Shown here: positions 56,898 through 64,000 of the stretch, piece by piece
How positions within the stretch are numbered: position 1 is the stretch's first letter
Layout of the letters: each line of letters starts with the position of its first letter
NCBI RefSeq assembly: GCF_014649495.1
Contig: NZ_BMTD01000021.1
Coordinates: 62,001 to 126,000 of the forward strand
Direction: 5' to 3'
Length of the DNA: 64,000 bases
Source of the DNA: Streptomyces filipinensis
Lineage (GTDB): Bacteria > Actinomycetota > Actinomycetes > Streptomycetales > Streptomycetaceae
Notes under the pieces: generated by a model
Databases searched by the model: none
The model's input: the letters and a program-made list of their open reading frames with translations, nothing else
What the model was told of the DNA's origin: nothing
Made by a program: the position numbers and the translations under genes

Positions 56898-59321
56898 TCA
56901 GCCCTTCCCTGACGACGTCGAGCGCTGTGCCTGACGCAGGTGACCGCGCAGCAGGGCGCGCAGCCGGGGCAGGGGAGCACGAGCGCCCGAGGCATCGAGG
57001 AACTCCCCGACGCTCCACGTGATCAGGGCGCCCTGGCGGGAGAGGTAGAGGCCGACCCGGTCGACGCCGTACGCGTCGTCGTAGTCGAGCAGCAGGTACC
57101 CGGCGAGCTGCTGCACGGCGGAGCGGTGGATCGTGTGGGGGCGGGTCGTGGCCTTGCAGTCGATGAGCAGTCCTCCCACGATGAAGTCCGCGTCCGCCCC
57201 GCCGAGGTCGCCGCTGCCGGCGAAGACGGGCCCGCACACACGCTGCTCGGCCGGTAGCCGCCGGAACCCGGCGAAGGGCTGTTCTGCCAGTTCCATCTGC
57301 TCGGCGATGTCCTCCAGCACATACGCCGGCACCGCCGCCGTCAGATGATCCAGCATGGTGTGCTCATCGGCCAGGGCGAGCAGGTTCCGGCGCCGGGAGA
57401 AGACGCCGTTGCGGTAGAGGGCCTCGTAGAACCCCGCCACGTGACACAGCCGGGTCAGTTCCTCCTCACCCAGCCGGTGCGCACCCTCCAGGTGGGCCTG
57501 AAGACGGGCGAGCAACTGGGTCCCGGCCGTGTGCAAGGCCCGGCGCACCCGAGGACCGGGAGCGCCCTCGATGGGGAGCGGAGCGCTGAGAAGCTCCACG
57601 CCTGCGGCGACCGCGCCTCCGGGGCCGCAGCCGAGACCGAGCCGCAGGCGGTAGTCGATGGTGTGCCCGAGAGCCGCATAGTCGGGGCGTCGCTCGTCCA
57701 TGGGCTGCACCGCGGGCGGAAGTCCCCGCGACCGCTGCAGGTAGGAGCCGACCACCCGCTCCGTACGCGGCAGATGCCGGGCCAGGAACACGGACATCGG
57801 CGAGCGCGGGTACTGCAGCTGCCCCGTCAGCGGCAGCGCGGCCAGCGGCACACCCTGCGGCGTACTCGTCACCCACGCGCGCGACGCCTGCCGAATGTGG
57901 GCCTCGGCCCACTGGATCCCCCTCGTGTCCAGCACCTCGCGAGCCCGCGTCACCGCCACGTAGATCAGCCGCGCTTCCGCCGGATGAACACCACGCGCAC
58001 CGGGCTGGTCCACGGCCGGCGTGAACCCGTCCCCGATGCGTACCCTTCTCCACTCGCGGCCCTTGGCCTTGTGCACCGTCGACACCACCACCTGCGCGTG
58101 GTCCTCGTCGGTCATTCGGTTCACGGCCGCGATGATCTGCTGCGGCCCGTAGGTGTCGACCAGCTCCACGATGGCCTTCAGCTCCGCTGCCGCGGAGTCC
58201 TGCTCGGCGTACTCCTGCACCTCACCCCAGGACGAGAACAAGAACAGCTCATGGTGCGAGGTCCGCCGGCCCGCCTGCAGGTCGACCGCCGCCTCGGCGA
58301 TCTTCAACAGAGGCTTGCCGCCCCCGGCCAACGCAACCGCGACACCCTGCTCCAGGAAACGCAGCACCTCGGCGAGCGCGTCCGCGTTCCCCCGGCACAG
58401 CACCGCATCGGGGACCTCGGCCCGGCCCAGTCCCGAGGCCCCGCCGGCCCGCCCGGTCAGCTGCATCGTCGACGCCGCCGCCCGCAGCCACCGGTTCGCC
58501 ACCTCGGCGATGGCCGGCCCGAACCGGAACGACTGCGTCAACTCCAGCTGCCGCCCCGGAAACCCGCTCATGATGTCCTTGGCATGCCGCCACTCGTAGA
58601 TCTGCTGCGCCGGATCCCCGACACACACCCGCTGCGCATCCTGCGCGAGGAAGATCTCCTCCAAGACCGGGTTGGTGTCCTGCGCCTCGTCCAGCAGCAC
58701 GAAGTCCGCCGGCAGCCTCGGCCGCGTCAGCGCCCACATCTTCAGGTAGTGGTCGTGCTGAAACGGCAGCCCACCCTCAGGTGAGCAGATGTCGTCCCAC
58801 GCCCACCGCGCCCTCTTCAACAGCACTTGGGCCAGATACTGGGCACCCTGATCATCGAGCCCGTTCACCGGCCCCAGATGCCGCGCCGCCACCTGGTCGT
58901 CCGTGCTGTAGCAAAAACGCCGCACCATCTCCATCACGAGCCGCGCCTGCGTCGTCGCCCTCAGCCGCCGCTTGCCGACCGCCAGGTCGCGGTCCAGCCC
59001 CAGCAACTTGGCCGTACGCTTCAACGGCATGTGACGAGAGGCATCGAGCCGGTCCTGGAACCGGTGCCCCACCGCTCGGTGGGCCAGCGAATGGGACGTA
59101 CGGCACTGCACGTTCCCCGCGAACCGCCCCCTGGCCTCGTCCGCGATCGGCTTGTTGAAAGCCACGTACAGGCCCCGGCGCCGCGTCGACGAGCCCATCA
59201 GCGCCAGCGTCGACGTCTTGCCCGTACCGGCGCCGGCCACCAGCGCCAGGTCCTGGCCCGCGGCGAACGCCTCCCGGGCCGCCTCCTGCTCGGCCGTAGC
59301 CCTCAAGGACACAGTCGCCAC
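56898..59321 (-). CDS. UvrD/FBH1-like SF1 helicase fused to a RecB-like nuclease domain
   Basis: An 807-aa protein. Superfamily 1A motifs are in order: Walker A AGAGTGKTSTL; YVAFNKPIA; Walker B VLLDEAQD; GDPAQQIYEWRHA; LTQSFRFG; VVSTVHKAKGREW; IYVAVTRAREVLD. The C-terminal 100 residues add GGADADFIVGGLLIDCKAT (Asp near 710, DxK at 721-723) and then QQLAGYLLLD. This is the PD-(D/E)XK layout of RecB-type nucleases. Roles could be recombination, repair or defence against foreign DNA. The GTG start has GGGAGGG five to six bases upstream; a longer in-frame extension is not helicase-like. It stands alone behind a methyltransferase gene. Confidence 0.85.
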   Translation of the reverse strand: MATVSLRATAEQEAAREAFAAGQDLALVAGAGTGKTSTLALMGSSTRRRGLYVAFNKPIADEARGRFAGNVQCRTSHSLAHRAVGHRFQDRLDASRHMPLKRTAKLLGLDRDLAVGKRRLRATTQARLVMEMVRRFCYSTDDQVAARHLGPVNGLDDQGAQYLAQVLLKRARWAWDDICSPEGGLPFQHDHYLKMWALTRPRLPADFVLLDEAQDTNPVLEEIFLAQDAQRVCVGDPAQQIYEWRHAKDIMSGFPGRQLELTQSFRFGPAIAEVANRWLRAAASTMQLTGRAGGASGLGRAEVPDAVLCRGNADALAEVLRFLEQGVAVALAGGGKPLLKIAEAAVDLQAGRRTSHHELFLFSSWGEVQEYAEQDSAAAELKAIVELVDTYGPQQIIAAVNRMTDEDHAQVVVSTVHKAKGREWRRVRIGDGFTPAVDQPGARGVHPAEARLIYVAVTRAREVLDTRGIQWAEAHIRQASRAWVTSTPQGVPLAALPLTGQLQYPRSPMSVFLARHLPRTERVVGSYLQRSRGLPPAVQPMDERRPDYAALGHTIDYRLRLGLGCGPGGAVAAGVELLSAPLPIEGAPGPRVRRALHTAGTQLLARLQAHLEGAHRLGEEELTRLCHVAGFYEALYRNGVFSRRRNLLALADEHTMLDHLTAAVPAYVLEDIAEQMELAEQPFAGFRRLPAEQRVCGPVFAGSGDLGGADADFIVGGLLIDCKATTRPHTIHRSAVQQLAGYLLLDYDDAYGVDRVGLYLSRQGALITWSVGEFLDASGARAPLPRLRALLRGHLRQAQRSTSSGKG

Positions 59322-59457
59322 CCCATCCCTCCCACCCGTACCACGCAACTCCCGGACCCCGGCACTGTTTCGGCCGCACACCATCAGCAGGGCCCCACCC
59401 CCTGACACCCTGTCATCTCAGCCGACCCCTGTTGCGGATCTTCGAGAAGGTGGCTGA

Positions 59458-60390
59458 TCAGTGCGCACCCGCTGCCGGATCGGGCCGGCCGGCGGTGGGC
59501 GACGCCGGCCGCCTCTCAGCGCCTGGGGAACGGCTCGCGGTGCGGCGGGCGTGGAAGAGGCCCCAGCGCAGCAGTCCGCGGCGGGTGATGTCCGTCCACA
59601 GGGGCAGGTTGGCCAGCAGGTCGTCGAGGTAGGCGGGGCTGATGGCGCCGCGCAGCTCGGGCGTGCGGCCCCGCACCTCCTGCTCCAAGCGCGCGTAGTG
59701 GGTGGCGAGGTCTGCGCTGCGGTCCTCGAAGTCGCTCTTGAGACCGAGTGCGGACAGTGTCTCCAGGTAGGACGAGGGCGTTGCCAGGCTCTGCACGCCG
59801 AGTCGGGACAGCGCGGGCCGGATGGCCCGGGCCGGGGTCTCCTCGGCCGCCATGATGTCCGAGAAGACCAGCGCTCCGCCCGGTCGCAGGACGCGCACGG
59901 CCTCGGCCAGCGCGCCGTCCCGGTCCTCGACATGGCACAGGACCTCCAGGGACCAGACCACGTCGAAGCGCTCGGCCTCGTAGGGCAGGTGGTTGAGGGA
60001 GCCGGTGACGACCTCGATCAGGCCGTCCAGCCCGCGTCGGGTGTTGGCCGCGCGGTGGCGCCGGTTGTGCTCCTCGCTGAGGTCCACGGCCACCACCCGG
60101 CAGCCGAAGCGCTCGGCGAGCGCACGGGCCGAACCGCCGTACCCCGAACCGAGGTCGAGCACGGTGGCATCGGGGCCCAGCAGGTCCGCGACCCGGTCCG
60201 CGGCGTGCTGCACGGTGCGGTGCGAAGCGCCGGCGATCGCCTCGTGCGGGTGGGCGTACACGCCGACGTGGATGTCCTCACCACCCCAGACGGCGTCGTA
60301 GAAGGCGTCGACATCGCCGCTCTCGTAGTAGCGGCGGGTTGATTCCTCATGGTCCGCCGCGCTGCTGCCACCGCTGGTGAGATCACTCAT
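59458..60390 (-). CDS. SAM-dependent methyltransferase (sarcosine/dimethylglycine or gamma-tocopherol MT-like)
   Basis: A 310-aa class I methyltransferase. It has motif I VLDLGSGYGGSARALAERFG, CRVVAVDLSEEHN, LPYEAERFDVVWSLEVLCHVEDRD and VLRPGGALVFSDIM. The N-terminal YYESGDVDAFYDAVWGGEDIHVGVY resembles glycine/sarcosine N-methyltransferases of betaine synthesis and related small-molecule methylases. The acceptor is not readable from sequence. It is upstream of, and co-directional with, the helicase gene by about 136 bp, but the two need not be linked functionally. The C-terminal 30 residues are low-complexity. Confidence 0.87.
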   Translation of the reverse strand: MSDLTSGGSSAADHEESTRRYYESGDVDAFYDAVWGGEDIHVGVYAHPHEAIAGASHRTVQHAADRVADLLGPDATVLDLGSGYGGSARALAERFGCRVVAVDLSEEHNRRHRAANTRRGLDGLIEVVTGSLNHLPYEAERFDVVWSLEVLCHVEDRDGALAEAVRVLRPGGALVFSDIMAAEETPARAIRPALSRLGVQSLATPSSYLETLSALGLKSDFEDRSADLATHYARLEQEVRGRTPELRGAISPAYLDDLLANLPLWTDITRRGLLRWGLFHARRTASRSPGAERRPASPTAGRPDPAAGAH

Positions 60391-60615
60391 GACGGCTGCA
60401 TTCCCCGCACCGGCGAGAGCGATTCACCCCACCGGTGAGTGCCCGCGATCGGCGCATCGGCGAGAGGCAGCAGCGGATGGCCGGCCGCCGGTGTGTTCGG
60501 TGTCGCCACCGCCCAAGGTCCTGGCCCGCCCCGAGCGACTCGGTCACCCGCTCAGCCAGGCCTGCTGGATCAGCAGCAGGCGCGGGCCGCGGCCGACCGC
60601 TTCGGGTGGGCGGGA

Positions 60616-61710
60616 TCAGCCCTCCCTGCGCGCGCGGCTGCCCGGGCGGGAGGCGACCCAGGCGCGGATGGTGTCGGCGTTCCAGCAGGGCCTGCCCCAC
60701 TTGATGTGGTCGGGCGGGGGCAGCAGGCCGTGCTTGCGATAGGACCGTACGGTGTCCGGCTGCACCCTGATGTATGCCGCGATCTCGCTGTAGGACCAGG
60801 AAGGAGTGGGGGCGGTCCGGGCCGCTCTGGGCCGGCGCTGGTGGTGCGTGACGTCGTGGACCGAGGTAAGGCCGTCAGCGGTGCGCGAGATGCCGTCGTC
60901 TCGGGTGGGGTCGATGAGGGCCGCGACGGAGATCAGCTCGGGAGCGACCGTCCCGTTGCGCTGCGCCTCGCGGTCGGCCCGCTGGGCCAGTGCCGCGACG
61001 AGCAGTTCCTCGACCGTGGCGGCCGGCAACTGCTCGACGATGGCGGCGGCCAGGCCGGTGAGCGCCGGCCGCTCGGGGCGCCCCTCGACGTCCGGACCGA
61101 ACCGGCCGGTCCGGCGGGAGTCCCGCGGCGGGGGTGCGGGGCGGATGCCGCGGTCGGCGACGATGCGCTCGTAGGCCGTGATGTACGGGTGCTGCTCGGC
61201 CGGGCCGATACCGCAAGCGGTCAGGAACGTCACCAGCTGCTCGGCGGTGGGCGGCAGTTTCCTGCGCGCCACGATCCGCCAGGCGGTGGTGCGCGGCAGG
61301 GGCTTGCGCCCGGGGGTGAGGCGGGCGTCGCTCAGCGAGGGAGCGCCGGCCTGCTCGTAGGCGGCGGCCAGGGCGGCGCCGAGGTCGTCCTCGGTGTGGA
61401 TGAGGTGGGGAGCCGGGGCCTTGAGATGGCGGAGCCGAGCGCGCTGGGCGGTGCGGCCGCGGGTGCGCAGAAGGCGCGCTCGTGCGTGGTCGGCCGGGTT
61501 GCCCGAGCAGGCGCGCACATAGGCGTCGAGAACGGTCGTCGACGGGGCCGCGGCGCCGGATTCGGCGCGCTGGACGGCGCCGCGGGAGACGTTGGCGGCC
61601 TCGGCCAGGGCACGCTGGGGCAGCCGTGCGGCCCGGCGCAGGGCGACCAGGTGTTCGGCGAGGTGGGCGAAGGGGCGCTCCGGGGCACCCCCGGCGGGGG
61701 AACGGGGCAC
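60616..61710 (-). CDS. XRE-family regulator with second C-terminal helix-turn-helix
   Basis: A 364-aa protein. The N-terminal Cro/C1-type HTH is LVALRRAARLPQRALAEAANVSRGAVQRAESG. A long Ala/Arg-rich middle follows. The C terminus has an excisionase/MerR-like helix-turn-helix, SYSEIAAYIRVQPDTVRSYRKHGLLPPPDHIKWGRPCWNADTIRAW. Such two-HTH proteins occur in Streptomyces mobile-element remnants and telomere-distal regions. The start is GTG. It follows the small membrane-protein gene by nine bases, so both are probably one operon. The target is unknown. Confidence 0.75.
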   Translation of the reverse strand: MPRSPAGGAPERPFAHLAEHLVALRRAARLPQRALAEAANVSRGAVQRAESGAAAPSTTVLDAYVRACSGNPADHARARLLRTRGRTAQRARLRHLKAPAPHLIHTEDDLGAALAAAYEQAGAPSLSDARLTPGRKPLPRTTAWRIVARRKLPPTAEQLVTFLTACGIGPAEQHPYITAYERIVADRGIRPAPPPRDSRRTGRFGPDVEGRPERPALTGLAAAIVEQLPAATVEELLVAALAQRADREAQRNGTVAPELISVAALIDPTRDDGISRTADGLTSVHDVTHHQRRPRAARTAPTPSWSYSEIAAYIRVQPDTVRSYRKHGLLPPPDHIKWGRPCWNADTIRAWVASRPGSRARREG

Positions 61711-61719
61711 GGCGGCCGC

Positions 61720-62052
61720 CTACTTGCCCGCGCCGGAGCGCACGGCGGCCTCCACGAAGACCGCCGCCAGACGCCGGCCGCCACCCGCCGTGGCCAGGGT
61801 GGCCGCGCCGATCGCCCCGCAGCCGCTCAGCAGAGCGAACACCGTGTCCAGCGGGGTGCCGGCCAGGAACAGGCCGCTGCCCAGCGCGAGGAAACACAGG
61901 AGCAGGATCAGCGCGTGCGTGGGGCCGAACCGCCCCGCGGCCGCGGTCGCTGCGGCGGTGCCCGCCTGGCCGGAGCCGGCGGTGCAGGAGCACGGAGGGA
62001 CGCTGTCGGCCGCATCCGGGCCGGCCGGGCGGGAGACGAAGAGGTTGCTCAT
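61720..62052 (-). CDS. Small Cys/Ala-rich membrane protein
   Basis: A 110-aa protein I do not recognise. A polar N terminus with CSC (residues 21-23) precedes two hydrophobic segments (HALILLLCFLALGSGLFLAG and VFALLSGCGAIGAATLATAG). It resembles plasmid-spread (Spd)-type small membrane proteins in general character only. It is coupled to the XRE regulator downstream. The start and reality are moderately supported by hydrophobicity and operon position; the ribosome-binding site is poor. Confidence 0.55.
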   Translation of the reverse strand: MSNLFVSRPAGPDAADSVPPCSCTAGSGQAGTAAATAAAGRFGPTHALILLLCFLALGSGLFLAGTPLDTVFALLSGCGAIGAATLATAGGGRRLAAVFVEAAVRSGAGK

Positions 62053-62710
62053 GGTGCGCAGGAATCCGTCCTGACGGGGCCGCCGGCCGGACGCCGGGAC
62101 CTGGGCTGCTGGTCGCAAAGAAGCGCGGCCCAGGGGCAGTTGGACCCTGCCGGTACAGCGGGCCGCGCGGCACACAGCCTTCCACGCACCGCCCCCGCCC
62201 CGCTTCCCCCCGACTCCCCGTTTGCCCGTTATGGGAAAGTCCGGCCCTGTCGGTGTTCCCCGCACCGCCACTGAAGCGGCCACCCGGCCAGGGAGCGAAC
62301 CGCGCGGTGGCGACGACGTCTTCGGCGGCTGCCGGGCCCGCGGCGGCCCACCGTTTGTTCCGGAGGACTTGCGGTCCGGGCCCGATCGGCAGACGGTGGT
62401 GGACAGCACGACACCGACGGCGATCCGCCGGTGTCCTCCTGACGGCTCCCGGTCGCAAGCCCGAACCCGTTCCAGGACCCTGGCAGGCGCGTTGGACCCG
62501 CGCCCGCCGACACGTCGGGCCCACACCGCCCTCGGCGCGGGCCCACCGGCCCACAGTGCCTGGGGCACGCCCGTGGTGTGCACGCCGAGGAGGAGGCCGA
62601 ACCGTACACACGCGCCGCACACATGCCCGGAGAACCTGCTGCCGAAGCCGACCTGCTCATCGCCGTAGGGCCGGCCGTGCAAAGACGTCATCCCGATGGG
62701 CGGACCAGGC
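62053..62710. other. Intergenic region, no gene recognised
   Basis: About 660 bp between leftward genes. Open frames here on both strands are Arg/Pro/Gly-rich shadows without hydrophobic or motif structure. No repeat or operator family was seen. It presumably holds the promoter of the small membrane-protein/XRE operon. Confidence 0.45.
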
Positions 62711-63322
62711 TCACCGACGGAGATGAGCCAGGGCCCCTTCGGCCACGGGGTAGGGACGTTCACGGGGCAGGAGTTGCCGTGCGGCGTCCAGGTGCCCGCC
62801 CAGTACCTGTGCGTGGACGGTACGGGCGAGCGAGGTGACGTCGGTGATGGAGACGATCCACTCGTCGGCGTACAGGCGTGCGGCTTCGCCGGCGAGGCCG
62901 AGCTGGAGCGACCGGTGGGCAAGCGGCTGAAGGCGCAGGTCGCGTTCGGGGTCCCATTGCACCCGGGCCGGAGCCCGCTTCAACTGGCGCTTCCATGTGG
63001 CCTGATCGGCGTGGAGCCCCTGCTCGTAGTGGGACAGGCAGGCGTGTTCCAGCGCCCACTCGAAACCTTCACGGGAGATCTCGACCGCGAGGACGGTCTC
63101 CTGCCCTTCCTTGGTGCCCCACCCGCAGCGGTACATCATCCACAGGAACGACGGCTTGATCCAGGTCATCCGGTCCCGCTGCCACACCGCCGGGAAACGG
63201 CCCTCCCGGGCCGCCGGCAGGCCGATCCCCGGGGTGTACGCCTGGTAGACGGTGACCGTGGACTCCGTGTGCAGGGCTCGAATCTGGTACTTGGGTTCTG
63301 CCACAAGGACCAGGGTGGGCAC
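62711..63322 (-). CDS. DUF4291 family protein
   Basis: A 203-aa protein matching the DUF4291 family. It has VYQAYTPGIGLPAAREGRF, the highly conserved RMTWIKPSFLWMMYRCGWGTKEGQE and GFEWALEHACLSHY. The biochemical role of the family is unknown. It starts at GTG (63322) or possibly an internal GTG seven codons later; neither has an obvious Shine-Dalgarno. No functional tie to its neighbours is visible. Confidence 0.85.
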   Translation of the reverse strand: MPTLVLVAEPKYQIRALHTESTVTVYQAYTPGIGLPAAREGRFPAVWQRDRMTWIKPSFLWMMYRCGWGTKEGQETVLAVEISREGFEWALEHACLSHYEQGLHADQATWKRQLKRAPARVQWDPERDLRLQPLAHRSLQLGLAGEAARLYADEWIVSITDVTSLARTVHAQVLGGHLDAARQLLPRERPYPVAEGALAHLRR

Positions 63323-63773
63323 ACCCGTTCACACGCGCCATCGAATTACCGCGGCGCACGGCCGCCGAGCCCGCGACAGCAGACGAGGGCGGCGGCGAAG
63401 CCGGCGAAGGCGAGGAAGCCGCCGACGGGCCGCCGACGGAGCCACCGACGCCGGCGGCCGTCACCGCACCCCCGGCAGGGCGCACGCCGATCGAGACGGG
63501 CGGACCGCTCCGCCCGGCGCCGGAACGCGCCTTTGCGCGTCCCCGTGGGTTTCTTGGCCGGAACACGGTGCGCAGGTCCGCTCCCGTACACGTTCGGCCC
63601 TTCTGACCTCGCGCCATCAGGCGAAGAGCCGGAATCCGCCGCGGAGTCCGGCTCTTCGATGTGCACACGTCCCGGACTTCGGAACCGGCCGGAGTGGGCG
63701 GCCTCATGCGGTGGCGCACCGCTAGGGCATACTGACGCCCCACTCGTGCAACAAAATGTTTAAGGAGGGGCAG
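63323..63773. other. Intergenic region between DUF4291 and right-edge gene
   Basis: About 450 bp with no recognised gene. It contains the strong hairpin at 63623-63657 and, near 63728, a CATACT box that could be the -10 of the rightward gene; no convincing -35 was found. Confidence 0.4.
63623..63657. terminator. Hairpin with inner stem
   Basis: GAAGAGCCGGA (63623-63633) pairs with TCCGGCTCTTC (63647-63657), with an inner TCCGC-C-GCGGA stem. It looks like a terminator although the flanking genes diverge; it may mark the end of a short unrecognised transcript. Confidence 0.5.
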
Positions 63774-64000
63774 TTGGCAGCCTGTTTCAGGACGGTCACC
63801 GAGGTGGGAGAGGCCCATCTCGCCCAAGCGGACGCCCTCGGGCGCGCCTTCCAGGAGGCGATCGCCCCCGCCACCGTCAACTACGACTTCGCTCACATCC
63901 GCGACGCCGCCGCCCTGCTCCCCGACAGCGACATCGTCAAGGTCGTCCGTGGCTGGGGGCTCCAGGAGGAGGCACCGATCCTGGTGATGGCGCTCTCCCT
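63774..64000 (+). CDS. Unknown protein, truncated by right edge
   Basis: The first 75 codons of an open frame reading AACFRTVTEVGEAHLAQADA and continuing past the window. It is not recognised; it appears helical with moderate charge. TTG at 63774 is chosen because AAGGAGG lies about five bases upstream. An in-frame ATG at 63756 has no ribosome-binding site. Confidence 0.5.
   Translation, partial: MAACFRTVTEVGEAHLAQADALGRAFQEAIAPATVNYDFAHIRDAAALLPDSDIVKVVRGWGLQEEAPILVMALS

Noticed and set aside
62060..62700. Open frames on both strands between the small membrane protein and DUF4291 genes
   Set aside because: Arg/Pro/Gly-rich, mutually overlapping, without a ribosome-binding site or motifs.

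Overview
The window is a stretch of a high-GC actinomycete chromosome, almost certainly Streptomyces or a close relative. The evidence is third-position GC bias in every gene, GTG/TTG starts, short ATGA/GTGA gene overlaps, very rare TTA codons (seen in three genes), an MbtH protein, CYP105-like P450s, an MmyB-like regulator and gamma-butyrolactone-receptor-type (ARE-like) operators. About the first 51 kb is specialised metabolism; the rest grades into accessory or housekeeping-like genes. No rRNA, tRNA, CRISPR array or transposase was seen.

Region 1 (1-27 kb) is a lipopeptide-type PKS/NRPS locus. A leftward FAAL-ACP-KS-AT-DH... polyketide synthase runs off the left edge. It is followed by a crotonyl-CoA carboxylase/reductase that would supply an alkylmalonyl extender. 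A 3,105-aa NRPS (C-A-PCP-C-A-PCP-E-C, no thioesterase) is co-directional with a P450, MbtH, an exporter and a membrane acyltransferase. Predicted residues are Gly and then a D-configured aliphatic amino acid. A leftward group (ATP-grasp ligase, split transketolase) and an aldo/keto reductase follow.

Region 2 (27-35 kb) has an orphan NarL-type response regulator diverging from a tight operon: membrane desaturase, class V PLP enzyme, ATP-grasp ligase, MFS exporter and aspartokinase. A metallo-beta-lactamase-fold protein follows.

Region 3 (35.5-45 kb) looks like a self-contained amino-acid-modifying cassette. It holds an Asp/Asn-hydroxylase-type 2OG oxygenase, a FemAB/GNAT-like acyltransferase and an MFS pump. 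It also holds a KamA-like radical-SAM aminomutase with a class III aminotransferase, and a clavaminate-synthase-like 2OG oxygenase with an FMN oxidase and an EamA exporter. Its three transcription units share four copies of an ARE-like operator (AACC-N8-GGTT), two of them filling the spacer between the -35 and -10 boxes. This is the best candidate for an undescribed pathway.

Region 4 (46-51 kb) encodes the two-enzyme GriI/GriH route to 3-amino-4-hydroxybenzoate. It diverges from a Rieske oxygenase with its reductase, and a small monooxygenase lies alongside. The aspartokinase in region 2 may feed it aspartate semialdehyde.

Region 5 (51-64 kb) holds an MmyB-like regulator, an MFS pump, an NCS1 permease, a ferredoxin/P450 pair behind a small membrane protein, a UvrD-like helicase fused to a RecB-like nuclease domain, a methyltransferase, an XRE regulator, a DUF4291 protein and a truncated gene at the right edge. 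A second operator family (a 29-bp dyad, GTTCAACTG-N11-CAGTTGAAC) occurs twice upstream of the ccr gene and once between the MmyB-like regulator and the MFS gene, so it may link regions 1 and 5.
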